Source: Bacteroidales bacterium
GTDB lineage: Bacteria > Bacteroidota > Bacteroidia > Bacteroidales > VadinHA17
Direction of reading: 5' to 3'
NCBI GenBank assembly: GCA_013314865.1
Contig: JABUEV010000101.1
Coordinates: 1 to 7,810, forward strand
DNA length: 7,810 bases
The notes below the pieces were generated by a model that made no database searches, was not told where the DNA came from, and saw only the letters and a list, made by a program, of their open reading frames with translations. Made by a program: the position numbers and the translations under genes. Shown piece by piece: positions 1 to 7,810 of this stretch. The stretch's first letter is position 1. Every line of letters begins with the position of its first letter.

Positions 1-387
1 CGGACTGCAGGATGATATTGCTTTAAAATGTTCTATTATACCTTTCTGTCCAGGTTTATTGTAATACGGGGCAACCGATAAAATTCCGTCGGCAGGAGAC
101 AAGTCAAAGTGTTTGATAGAATTTATCACTTCCTGTGTATTATTACCTCCGATGCCAATAACGAGTGGTACACGCTTGTCAATGACTTCCGCAACATATG
201 ATATAAGTGCCTGTTTTTCATCTTTGGTGAGAGTAACTGACTCGCCTGTCGTTCCCATTAGAACAATATAATTCACGCCCCCGCTGATTACGTGGTTTAA
301 GACACGGCCCATGGCCATGAAATCAATGCTGGAATCATTCTTAAAAGGAGTTACTATAGCTACTCCGGTACCTTTGAATTTCTTCAT
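1..387 (-). CDS. dapA: 4-hydroxy-tetrahydrodipicolinate synthase DapA, 5' part (3' end cut by window edge)
   Basis: DapA condenses pyruvate with aspartate semialdehyde in the cytoplasm, the first committed step to diaminopimelate and lysine. The reading frame is open from the ATG at 387 to base 1 and gives 129 residues, against about 290-300 for the family, so the 3' part lies outside the window. Family landmarks in the visible half are the N-terminal strand GVAIVTPF (residues 8-15), the pyruvate-carboxylate loop MGTTGES (44-50), with T46 and T47 matching E. coli T44 and T45, and APYYNKP (106-112), which holds the Tyr that matches E. coli Y107. The Schiff-base lysine and the Tyr of the YNVPxRTG motif would lie beyond the edge. 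The gene starts 10 nt after the stop of the DUF6913-like gene, so it is probably co-transcribed with it. N-acetylneuraminate lyase and other relatives share this fold, but PYYNKP and GTTGES favour DapA. Confidence 0.93.
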   Translation of the reverse strand, partial: MKKFKGTGVAIVTPFKNDSSIDFMAMGRVLNHVISGGVNYIVLMGTTGESVTLTKDEKQALISYVAEVIDKRVPLVIGIGGNNTQEVINSIKHFDLSPADGILSVAPYYNKPGQKGIIEHFKAISSCSP

Positions 388-397
388 TTTGATTTTT

Positions 398-967
398 TTA
401 TACAGCTGTTTTAACTGGTTCAGAGTTAATTAAATTAAGATAATGTATAACTTCGTCAAGATACTTACCTACATTGACAGGCTTTCTGATATCAATCATC
501 AGGTCAAAAGGCGCTGTTTCTGCATCAGGACATGTTAACCCGACCTTCAGGCTGGCATTTGAAAGTGTTGTAACATAAAAGAGCGGGAAAACCTTCTCGA
601 AATTGATGTCAATCAGCATGTCAAAAGTTTGCTGAATGAATGTGTCAGCATCTTTTGATTTTGGAGTAAAGAAAAAGTCAAGCTCCGGTTTCTTGATGCA
701 TGTAAAGTATCTTAAAGCAGTGTATTTGTCGGGGAGGACTGCCCCGGGAAAATATCCAAGAATAGTAACTGCAGTATTTCTCTCCATCATATTCTGGTAA
801 AACCTTACCAGAACAGGAAAATCTTCCTGCTTTGAGGCATCCCAGACAATTCCGATACTCTTAATGGAATTAAGATTCCTGATGGCAACTTTCCGCCTTA
901 GTTTTGAGGATTTCCGGCATAACCGGGAATGGGCTATCTTTAAACGTATGTTTCTGAATAATTCCAT
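398..967 (-). CDS. DUF6913-like conserved Bacteroidota protein of unknown function
   Basis: This complete 189-residue protein of unknown function resembles by eye the small Bacteroidota family named DUF6913; I could not search for it. Residues 1-30 are very basic, rich in Arg and Lys, and could form an amphipathic helix. From about residue 36 a soluble alpha/beta pattern follows: a strand SIGIVWDA, a helix, a strand VTILGYFP (67-74), then FDMLIDIN (114-121), a strand KVGLTCPD (141-148) and FDLMIDI (154-160), ending in a helix with YLDEVIHYLNLI. I see no signal peptide, no membrane span and no metal-binding cluster. The order FDMLIDIN, helix, VG is faintly like the N-terminal half of GT-B heptosyltransferases, but this is speculation. 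It sits 24 nt after ligA and 10 nt before dapA in an apparent operon. The ATG at 967 has only a weak AGG about 12 nt upstream, which is normal for this phylum. Confidence 0.8.
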   Translation of the reverse strand: MELFRNIRLKIAHSRLCRKSSKLRRKVAIRNLNSIKSIGIVWDASKQEDFPVLVRFYQNMMERNTAVTILGYFPGAVLPDKYTALRYFTCIKKPELDFFFTPKSKDADTFIQQTFDMLIDINFEKVFPLFYVTTLSNASLKVGLTCPDAETAPFDLMIDIRKPVNVGKYLDEVIHYLNLINSEPVKTAV

Positions 968-991
968 GATGCAAACCTAAATGTTTTTTTC

Positions 992-3022
<2,031 letters not shown>

Positions 3023-3064
3023 TCAGGAAAATTTTATCATAAGCGCAAAAATAACTACAAATGA

Positions 3065-4201
3065 TCAGTCCCATACACCATCAACAGATTTTCCGCAATC
3101 GGGACATTTACCATCCTTAAGGTTAAAAGCTGTAATGCGGTAACCTTGCCTGGCAATCAGGACTTTTTTACAGCCCGGGCAATATGTATCTGAAAATTCA
3201 TTGCCTGGCACGTTGCCTGTATAACAATAGATTAGCCCTTCATCTTTGGCGATCTGAACAGCTTTGTTAAGAGTTTCCACCGGAGTAGGAGGTAATTGTT
3301 CAAGTTTATAAGTCGGGTAAAACCTGCTGAAATGAATTGGCGTTTTGCTTAATCCATTGTCATTCATCCACTTGCACATTTTTCTTATCTCGTCCAGTTT
3401 ATCTGTCCATGCGGGGACAATGAGGTATGTAATTTCAAGCCAGATCCCCAGATCTTTATAAATGAGCAGTGAATCAAGTACAGGCTGCAGTTTACCGCCA
3501 GTCAGCCTCATGTAGGTATTATCATTAAATGATTTCAGATCGATATTTGCCGCATCCAGTACACTGCACCATTTTTCAAGCGGTTCTTTCTTTATATAAC
3601 CGTTTGACTTGACAATGTTCTTTATTCCGGCTTTTTTAGCCAGAACCGCAGTTTCAAATACATATTCATAAAATGAAACAGGTTCAGAATAGGTATATGC
3701 TATTGTTTTGCACCCCTTATCTATGCAATCAGCTACAACCTTTTCAGGCATCAGGTTGTAATTACGTGTTTTGTCCGGACTGGTTTGTGAAATTGACCAG
3801 TTCTGACAATTCAGACATGCAAAATTACAGCCTGCTGTCGCGATTGAATAAGCTCTGGAACCAGGATAAAAATGATAGAGCGGCTTCTTCTCTATTGGAT
3901 CTATATTGACTGAACATGGATTTCCGTAAGCCAGTGTATATAGTTTGGATTTGTACACCTTTCGATTGTTGCACTGGCTTAGTTCTCCCTCCTTCAAAAT
4001 ACATTCATTGGGGCATATGAGACACATGATGCCGCGCGGAGTCTCCTGCTGAAACATTGCTTCCCTCCGGTAAATCCCCTGATAATCCTCTGCATTTCCG
4101 GCCAGGAATGATGATGGTCCAAAGCATAGAATTCCACCCGAAAACGCAACGCATTTTTTCAGGAATTCTCGTTTGCTGGCATTAAAATTGTTTTTTTGCA
4201 T
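3065..4201 (-). CDS. amrS: AmmeMemoRadiSam system radical SAM enzyme, with Tat-like leader
   Basis: This is a radical SAM enzyme of the type that co-occurs with MEMO and AMMECR1 homologues; its substrate is unknown to me. From the ATG at 4201 it has 378 residues. Visible parts: a Tat-like leader (about 9-36); an N-terminal cysteine cluster CLICPNEC plus a fourth Cys (C60, C63, C67, C77); the 4Fe-4S/SAM motif CNFACLNC (C125, C129, C132) preceded by TAG; YTYSEP (169-174), the conserved TxxEP strand; HFSRFYP with PPTPVETL (290-311), typical of this subgroup; and a C-terminal zinc-ribbon-like pair CPGC (341-344) and CPDC (366-369) ending GVWD. Start choice: a TTG at 4234 would add 11 residues and overlap the preceding stop by 4 nt, but has no ribosome-binding signal. 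I prefer the ATG at 4201, with a weak AGG about 12 nt upstream. Pyruvate-formate-lyase activating enzymes are related but lack this combination. Confidence 0.92.
   Translation of the reverse strand: MQKNNFNASKREFLKKCVAFSGGILCFGPSSFLAGNAEDYQGIYRREAMFQQETPRGIMCLICPNECILKEGELSQCNNRKVYKSKLYTLAYGNPCSVNIDPIEKKPLYHFYPGSRAYSIATAGCNFACLNCQNWSISQTSPDKTRNYNLMPEKVVADCIDKGCKTIAYTYSEPVSFYEYVFETAVLAKKAGIKNIVKSNGYIKKEPLEKWCSVLDAANIDLKSFNDNTYMRLTGGKLQPVLDSLLIYKDLGIWLEITYLIVPAWTDKLDEIRKMCKWMNDNGLSKTPIHFSRFYPTYKLEQLPPTPVETLNKAVQIAKDEGLIYCYTGNVPGNEFSDTYCPGCKKVLIARQGYRITAFNLKDGKCPDCGKSVDGVWD
4097..4201 (-). other. Tat-like signal segment at the N-terminus of the radical SAM protein
   Basis: Residues 1-35 of the radical SAM protein read as a polar n-region, then SKREFLKK at residues 9-16, a hydrophobic run rich in Gly, Phe, Leu and Ile (CVAFSGGILCFGPSSFLA, 17-34), and GNAED. 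This matches the twin-arginine pattern S/T-R-R-x-F-L-K with Lys in place of the first Arg, a known but weaker variant. A cleavage site after FLA is plausible; no lipobox is evident. Seen: the sequence pattern. Inferred: export of a folded iron-sulfur protein. Confidence 0.5.
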
Positions 4202-4230
4202 CTTGTCAATACCTAACTTTTCAAAATTAG

Positions 4231-6663
4231 TCAAAAATGACGGTTTTTAGTGGCGAATAATGACACAAAACCAGCCAGTACTATCACAGTAATTAAAAGC
4301 ATTGAATATCGTAATCCAATCAAAGGTACGACCACTGCCGAAAAAAATATAAAACCCAGAGCTGAACCTGCAAGATCGGAAGTGTAAATGATGGACACTT
4401 CGGAGCTATTAACATTGTGCCGGGTCAGTTCTCTGAAAATATTACCTGTCAGAAGCGACGGAATAAATGACAAAATAAAGATCAGGATAACAACAGGGAT
4501 AAAACTTTTCATTATTAGAATTTTCTGCACAAGCAGACCACATATAGCGTAAAAAGCCATAAGTGCTATTATTTTAAGGGCGAACCTGGATTTGTTTTCT
4601 GAGAAAAAATTCATTCCCGAGCCCATTGCAAGTCCGGCCATAAAACCAGCTATTATAATGCCGGTTAGCTGATACATATTACCTGCAGTAAGTTGCAGGA
4701 CCAGAAGCAGGACAATTTCGTAGCCAGCCAGTGCAAATGCACTGAAATACATTAAATTGCTCCTGCGTTTTATAAATGCCGCCGGCAGTAAAAAGACAAT
4801 TATTAAAAAGAAAATTGCAGGCAGTTTTTCACTGATCTTTTTGCTAAGATGGAACGATTGATAATAAAGAGCAGCCAAAGGTTTTGTAAGAAAGTTTTTG
4901 CTTATGTTCACGTCTAATAATGAGAGGAATTCATCAGACTTCATTATTATGAGTTCATCCGATAAGAAATCAGGTGATACATAAGTATTTTTTATTCCAC
5001 GTTTCTCTGACAGTGAACAGATTTCTGCCGATAATGAATCGTTTGATGCAAGAAAATATATTTTGTTTCCCAGGATTGGTTTTACATTTCTGAATACAGA
5101 GGAAAGGCTGTTAAAAACAGATGAATTAAGATAGATAGATTCTTTATTGAAATAGTTGGTATTTATTCCGGCAGAACACATAAAGACACCTCCGGGATTA
5201 AGCTTTTCATGCACTGAAGAAAAAAATTCAACTGAATAAAACCTGCTTAATTGCAATGTTGAAGGAGGAGGTAGTATTAAGAGAACCACGTCAAATTTAT
5301 TCTGCGACTTTTGTATGTACCTGTATGCATCTTCATTCCGTACTTCAATGCCTTCGAATTGTTTTAAGACCGACACCTGCTCATATTTAATCAATGAAGG
5401 GTCGCTCTCAACATAAACTACTTTTTTGACAGGGTACTTGAGTATTTCAGGTAAATGGGACCATAATAATCCTGATATCATAAGAACGCTTTCAATTCTT
5501 TCTCTTTGAAGCATCGCATAGTGAATATCCTCTTCCCTTTCAGTAACATCATCATTATAAGAGAGAAGACGCTGGTTATAATAAATACTTTTTTCACCTC
5601 CATACTCAGCTATTGTTATGTTTCCATACGGGGTCTCTTCCGACTTGCTTACCTTAACACCCTGCATCAACAGCTGGCGGAAGAAGACATCAGAATTTGT
5701 AACAATAATCAAAATTGAGGCGGTAAGGACAAGCAATCTGAACAAGTTTACTGAAATAATATTTTTAATGAAGAAGGTAAGCAGAACATAAGTAACAGCA
5801 AGCAGAATTATTAGCAGTATTGTCTGATATGTATTCAATGCCCCTGTCCCGAGAAAAGTAACGACAATTCCGGCAGCAATACCTCCGGTTGTTTCGACAG
5901 AGAATGATTTACCCGGGTCAAGTTTCATTGATGATTTTGCATATGCTATCAGCTTAATAAATGTAAAGCCCGATATAAAGCAAAACGGGAAGAGAACAAG
6001 AATTGTAAGCACCATGCTTACAAGAAAGGTCGGGGTTTCTCCTGTCTGCAGAAACAATTTTGATAATGAAAACAATAGTATAATTGAAACCACCGGGCTA
6101 AAGGCAAAGAAGAGATTTATTTTTCTAACGTCATTAATATTGGATTTACCTGCCAGGTAAGCACCTGCACCTGAGCCTATCAGCCATGAACCAAGAAATG
6201 TTCCTGCAACAAGTTCGTAACCTCCTGATATATTTATTATTTCTTTCATCATCAGGATCTGAAGCGATGTACTTACAAAGCCTGTAATAAAAAGATTTAT
6301 GCTTACATTAAAATTGTCATATTCAGAAAGCCATAGTTCAGTAGCTTGTTTTTCCTGACGTCCGGATGTCTTGATGAAGTATTTAAGATGCCACAGAAAG
6401 TGAAACAATCCCGTGAAGCTTAGACCTATTCCTGTTTCAACATGCCACTTAAGAATACTTCTGGTTATTGGAATATTCCACTTGTAACTTATCTGAAGGG
6501 CCAGGAAAACACCTGCTGCTGCTGTTAAAAGAAATACAATAGCCAGAACAGAATTCCAGATTTTTCTGTGAAGATTCAGAGAATAAAAGCCATTCCGGTA
6601 AAGCAGGTAGCTGATAAGATAGAGAAGAGTTGTCGTTAATCCGGTTCCGATAACATGATACAT
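4231..6663 (-). CDS. Large membrane protein: cytochrome b-like N-terminus, MFS-like spans and a degenerate spermidine-synthase-like domain
   Basis: This 810-residue protein belongs to the broad group annotated as fused MFS/spermidine synthase. I count about 10 membrane spans in residues 5-326, a soluble domain at about 330-610, and 7 more spans to the C-terminus. The first 98 residues carry H32 in LHRKIW, H74 in KWHVETG, and H88 and H92 in FHFLWH, resembling small heme-b membrane modules. The soluble domain starts with TPYGNITIAEYGG (344-356) and keeps HYAMLQ (381-386), an E-x-D acidic pair (E419, D421), DAYRYI and QLSRFYSVEFF. The usual GGGDGG loop is replaced by SGLLWSH (397-403), and the D-x-x-D-P site reads ILPPP (463-467), so polyamine synthesis is unlikely. 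It starts 2 nt after the MEMO-AMMECR1 stop, which implies translational coupling, and ends 29 nt before the radical SAM start. True function unknown; a transporter or electron-transfer role is possible. Confidence 0.8.
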   Translation of the reverse strand: MYHVIGTGLTTTLLYLISYLLYRNGFYSLNLHRKIWNSVLAIVFLLTAAAGVFLALQISYKWNIPITRSILKWHVETGIGLSFTGLFHFLWHLKYFIKTSGRQEKQATELWLSEYDNFNVSINLFITGFVSTSLQILMMKEIINISGGYELVAGTFLGSWLIGSGAGAYLAGKSNINDVRKINLFFAFSPVVSIILLFSLSKLFLQTGETPTFLVSMVLTILVLFPFCFISGFTFIKLIAYAKSSMKLDPGKSFSVETTGGIAAGIVVTFLGTGALNTYQTILLIILLAVTYVLLTFFIKNIISVNLFRLLVLTASILIIVTNSDVFFRQLLMQGVKVSKSEETPYGNITIAEYGGEKSIYYNQRLLSYNDDVTEREEDIHYAMLQRERIESVLMISGLLWSHLPEILKYPVKKVVYVESDPSLIKYEQVSVLKQFEGIEVRNEDAYRYIQKSQNKFDVVLLILPPPSTLQLSRFYSVEFFSSVHEKLNPGGVFMCSAGINTNYFNKESIYLNSSVFNSLSSVFRNVKPILGNKIYFLASNDSLSAEICSLSEKRGIKNTYVSPDFLSDELIIMKSDEFLSLLDVNISKNFLTKPLAALYYQSFHLSKKISEKLPAIFFLIIVFLLPAAFIKRRSNLMYFSAFALAGYEIVLLLVLQLTAGNMYQLTGIIIAGFMAGLAMGSGMNFFSENKSRFALKIIALMAFYAICGLLVQKILIMKSFIPVVILIFILSFIPSLLTGNIFRELTRHNVNSSEVSIIYTSDLAGSALGFIFFSAVVVPLIGLRYSMLLITVIVLAGFVSLFATKNRHF
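4864..5676 (-). other. Spermidine-synthase-like soluble domain lacking key residues
   Basis: Residues about 330-600 of the membrane protein form a Rossmann-type region whose order of motifs follows spermidine synthases: an N-terminal beta segment (TPYGNIT), HYAMLQ, strand VLMIS, strand VVYVES with the acidic pair, DAYRYI, strand FDVVLLIL, then the RFYSVEFF helix and LNPGGVFM (488-495). The glycine-rich nucleotide loop is absent, and the positions of the catalytic Asp and the Asp before Pro are I463 and P466. It is best read as a divergent, possibly non-catalytic domain. Confidence 0.65.
6370..6663 (-). other. His-rich, cytochrome b-like N-terminal membrane module
   Basis: Residues 1-98 of the membrane protein hold three hydrophobic spans (about 5-22, 37-57 and 76-97) with histidines at span ends: H32 before span 2, H74 before span 3, and H88 and H92 inside span 3. 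The LHRKIW start and the FHFLWH spacing resemble small b-type cytochrome or ferric-reductase-like modules. Heme binding is inferred from this pattern only. Confidence 0.4.
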
Positions 6664-6665
6664 TG

Positions 6666-7810
6666 TTAGTTTTTGTTTTCTTCGAGGACTATTCCTTCAT
6701 ACACGAATATTTCAGCATTTTTCCATCCGTCCCAGCCAATACCTGCTTTGTCGCGAGAGGTGTATCCCAGGAATTCTTCGACAGTCCATCCGTTTTCGGT
6801 TGCTACCTGCGGCAGCATTGTACCTGCTCTGAAATCTTTTTTAATGTAAATGCCATGTTTGCCAAGTACAATTTCTTTTATATTGTCAATTTTTCTGAGA
6901 GGGCCCAGAATGGTAATTTCCATTTCAATCCTGTTAAACTCCTCTTTAGTAAGAGGAGTGAACCGGGGATCTTCAAAAGCAGATGAGTAAGCTGATTCAA
7001 TAACTGCTTTATAGAGAGGATCCTGAGAAATAAACCGGCCGATGCATCCCCTTAGAGCGCCTTTTATTTTCAGGGTGACAAAAGCTCCATAAGGTACATT
7101 GAATTTCTGTGGAAGAGTCTCTTTATCCACAGTATACTTTTTATTATAGTAAAGGCCTGAATAGATGCTGTTACGTGCGATCTCAAACAGCTTTTTTTTC
7201 TCATCAGGTGTGAAGAAAATTTCATCCGTAAGGCTTTTGCCTTCGCTTTTTTGACCGGTTTTTTCAATCAGGGCGATAGCATGGTACCCCACAACTTCTT
7301 CCTTGTTTCCATATGGTGAATCTCCTGAATTGCAGTAATCTATCTTTTTATACTCAAGGTTGGAGTTTCCTTCAGCAAGATACATCAGAACCAGCCCGGA
7401 AGTCCATCCACACATGCTTGTTGAAAGACCGGGGATGTTCCTGGATGCTGTTTTCCTTTGTGCAGTAAGAAATGCCTGAGGATCTCCTGAAACTATACTG
7501 TTTGCCGTTATATTGTCCACCTCCTTGGCATCTTCATAATCAGGATAATGACAAAAATCACTGCTTATAACGAACAGGTTTTCCCGGGTAAAGTAGGGTC
7601 TTAATGCGTCTGCAATCTTTTTAATTGTACTGGTATTGTTTGTTCCGATAATAATTGGAACTAACATTGGGTCTGATTTAAAATAATATTGAATAAAGGG
7701 TATCTGAACCTCGATGCTGTGTTCCTGGAAATGGGCTGAAACAGGATGGTTAAAGACTCTGTGTTCATTTTTCAACTTATTTGCCAGCTCCTGATTTACT
7801 TTCATCCGGC
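6666..7810 (-). CDS. Fused MEMO-like / AMMECR1 protein (AmmeMemoRadiSam proteins B and A), 5' end cut by window edge
   Basis: The frame is open to the right edge. The ATG at 7803-7805 is internal, because the first visible residues already align to the middle of MEMO. Counting from that Met, residues 1-180 are the C-terminal MEMO part, with EHSIEVQIPF (28-37), SSDFCH (81-86) and SMCGW (130-134). The Cys of MCGW matches the metal-site Cys of human MEMO1, while the two metal-site His would lie in the missing N-terminus. A linker of about 15 residues leads to an AMMECR1 domain (196-374) with the signature LRGCIGRF (251-258), the AFEDPRFTPLT block and MLPQVA (330-335). MEMO proteins share the LigB dioxygenase fold; the AMMECR1 function is not established to my knowledge. 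Bacteria often encode the two separately, and here they are one chain. The stop is 2 nt before the membrane-protein start. Confidence 0.93.
   Translation of the reverse strand, partial: RMKVNQELANKLKNEHRVFNHPVSAHFQEHSIEVQIPFIQYYFKSDPMLVPIIIGTNNTSTIKKIADALRPYFTRENLFVISSDFCHYPDYEDAKEVDNITANSIVSGDPQAFLTAQRKTASRNIPGLSTSMCGWTSGLVLMYLAEGNSNLEYKKIDYCNSGDSPYGNKEEVVGYHAIALIEKTGQKSEGKSLTDEIFFTPDEKKKLFEIARNSIYSGLYYNKKYTVDKETLPQKFNVPYGAFVTLKIKGALRGCIGRFISQDPLYKAVIESAYSSAFEDPRFTPLTKEEFNRIEMEITILGPLRKIDNIKEIVLGKHGIYIKKDFRAGTMLPQVATENGWTVEEFLGYTSRDKAGIGWDGWKNAEIFVYEGIVLEENKN

Noticed and set aside
972..979. Exact TAnnTTTG match (TAGGTTTG) on the minus strand just before the DUF6913-like start
   Set aside because: There is no TTTG-like -33 element 19-21 nt upstream, and the transcript would begin at the start codon itself.
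3023..3064. Possible Bacteroidota-type promoter before ligA: TTTG, then 21 nt, then TAAAATTTT on the minus strand
   Set aside because: The -7 element does not match TAnnTTTG without a shift, and the start site would lie almost on the ligA ATG. In AT-rich DNA this is weak evidence.
4231..6663. Annotation as a functional spermidine synthase (speE)
   Set aside because: The glycine-rich SAM loop and both aspartates of the D-x-x-D-P site are missing, and the domain sits inside a protein with about 17 membrane spans.
6663..6986. Open plus-strand frame of 107 codons antisense to the AMMECR1 region
   Set aside because: The opposite strand encodes a conserved AMMECR1 domain; this frame has no domain-like pattern and is a shadow.
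7191..7198. Run of eight A on the coding strand at the start of the AMMECR1 part, a possible slippage site
   Set aside because: It encodes the Lys stretch in DEKKKLFEIA, the frame is intact on both sides, and no alternative product is evident.
7803..7805. ATG that could be taken as the start of the MEMO-AMMECR1 gene
   Set aside because: The frame stays open upstream to the window edge, and the sequence after this ATG aligns to the middle of MEMO, so it is an internal Met.

Overview
The window is a tightly packed segment of a chromosome of about 40 % GC. Every real gene lies on the minus strand, so transcription runs from high to low coordinates. The lineage is most likely Bacteroidota, of Bacteroidales or Marinilabiliales type and probably anaerobic. 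The evidence is a small protein resembling the Bacteroidota-restricted DUF6913 family beside dapA and ligA, a BRCT domain in LigA of the 'SGVF...MGPSK' type, A-rich leaders with weak Shine-Dalgarno signals, and an AmmeMemoRadiSam locus, which is common in anaerobes. This assignment rests on recognition by eye, not on a search.

Layout in the direction of transcription. (1) 7810-6666: the 3' part of a fused MEMO + AMMECR1 gene; its 5' end lies outside the window. (2) 6663-4231: an 810-residue membrane protein with about 17 predicted membrane spans. It has a His-rich, cytochrome b-like N-terminus, an MFS-like block and a large spermidine-synthase-like soluble domain between membrane blocks. (3) 4201-3065: the AmmeMemoRadiSam radical SAM enzyme, preceded by a twin-arginine-like leader. 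(4) 3022-992: complete NAD-dependent DNA ligase LigA. (5) 967-398: a DUF6913-like protein of unknown function. (6) 387-1: the 5' part of dapA, which runs off the window. The gaps are 2, 29, 42, 24 and 10 nt, with no convincing terminator, so all six genes could be one operon. There is no non-coding stretch longer than 42 nt, and I see no RNA gene, mobile element, CRISPR array or long repeat.

The most interesting part is 3065-7810. The three partners of the AmmeMemoRadiSam set (MEMO, AMMECR1, radical SAM) are present, but a large membrane protein is translationally coupled between them. Its spermidine-synthase-like domain keeps the fold landmarks but lacks the glycine-rich SAM loop and both catalytic-region aspartates. 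Its charge pattern places that domain outside the cytoplasm, and the radical SAM enzyme encoded next carries a Tat-like leader. Together these suggest a membrane- or envelope-associated version of the system with a candidate fourth component that may carry heme. This is inference. The downstream genes ligA, DUF6913 and dapA are housekeeping and probably unrelated in function.
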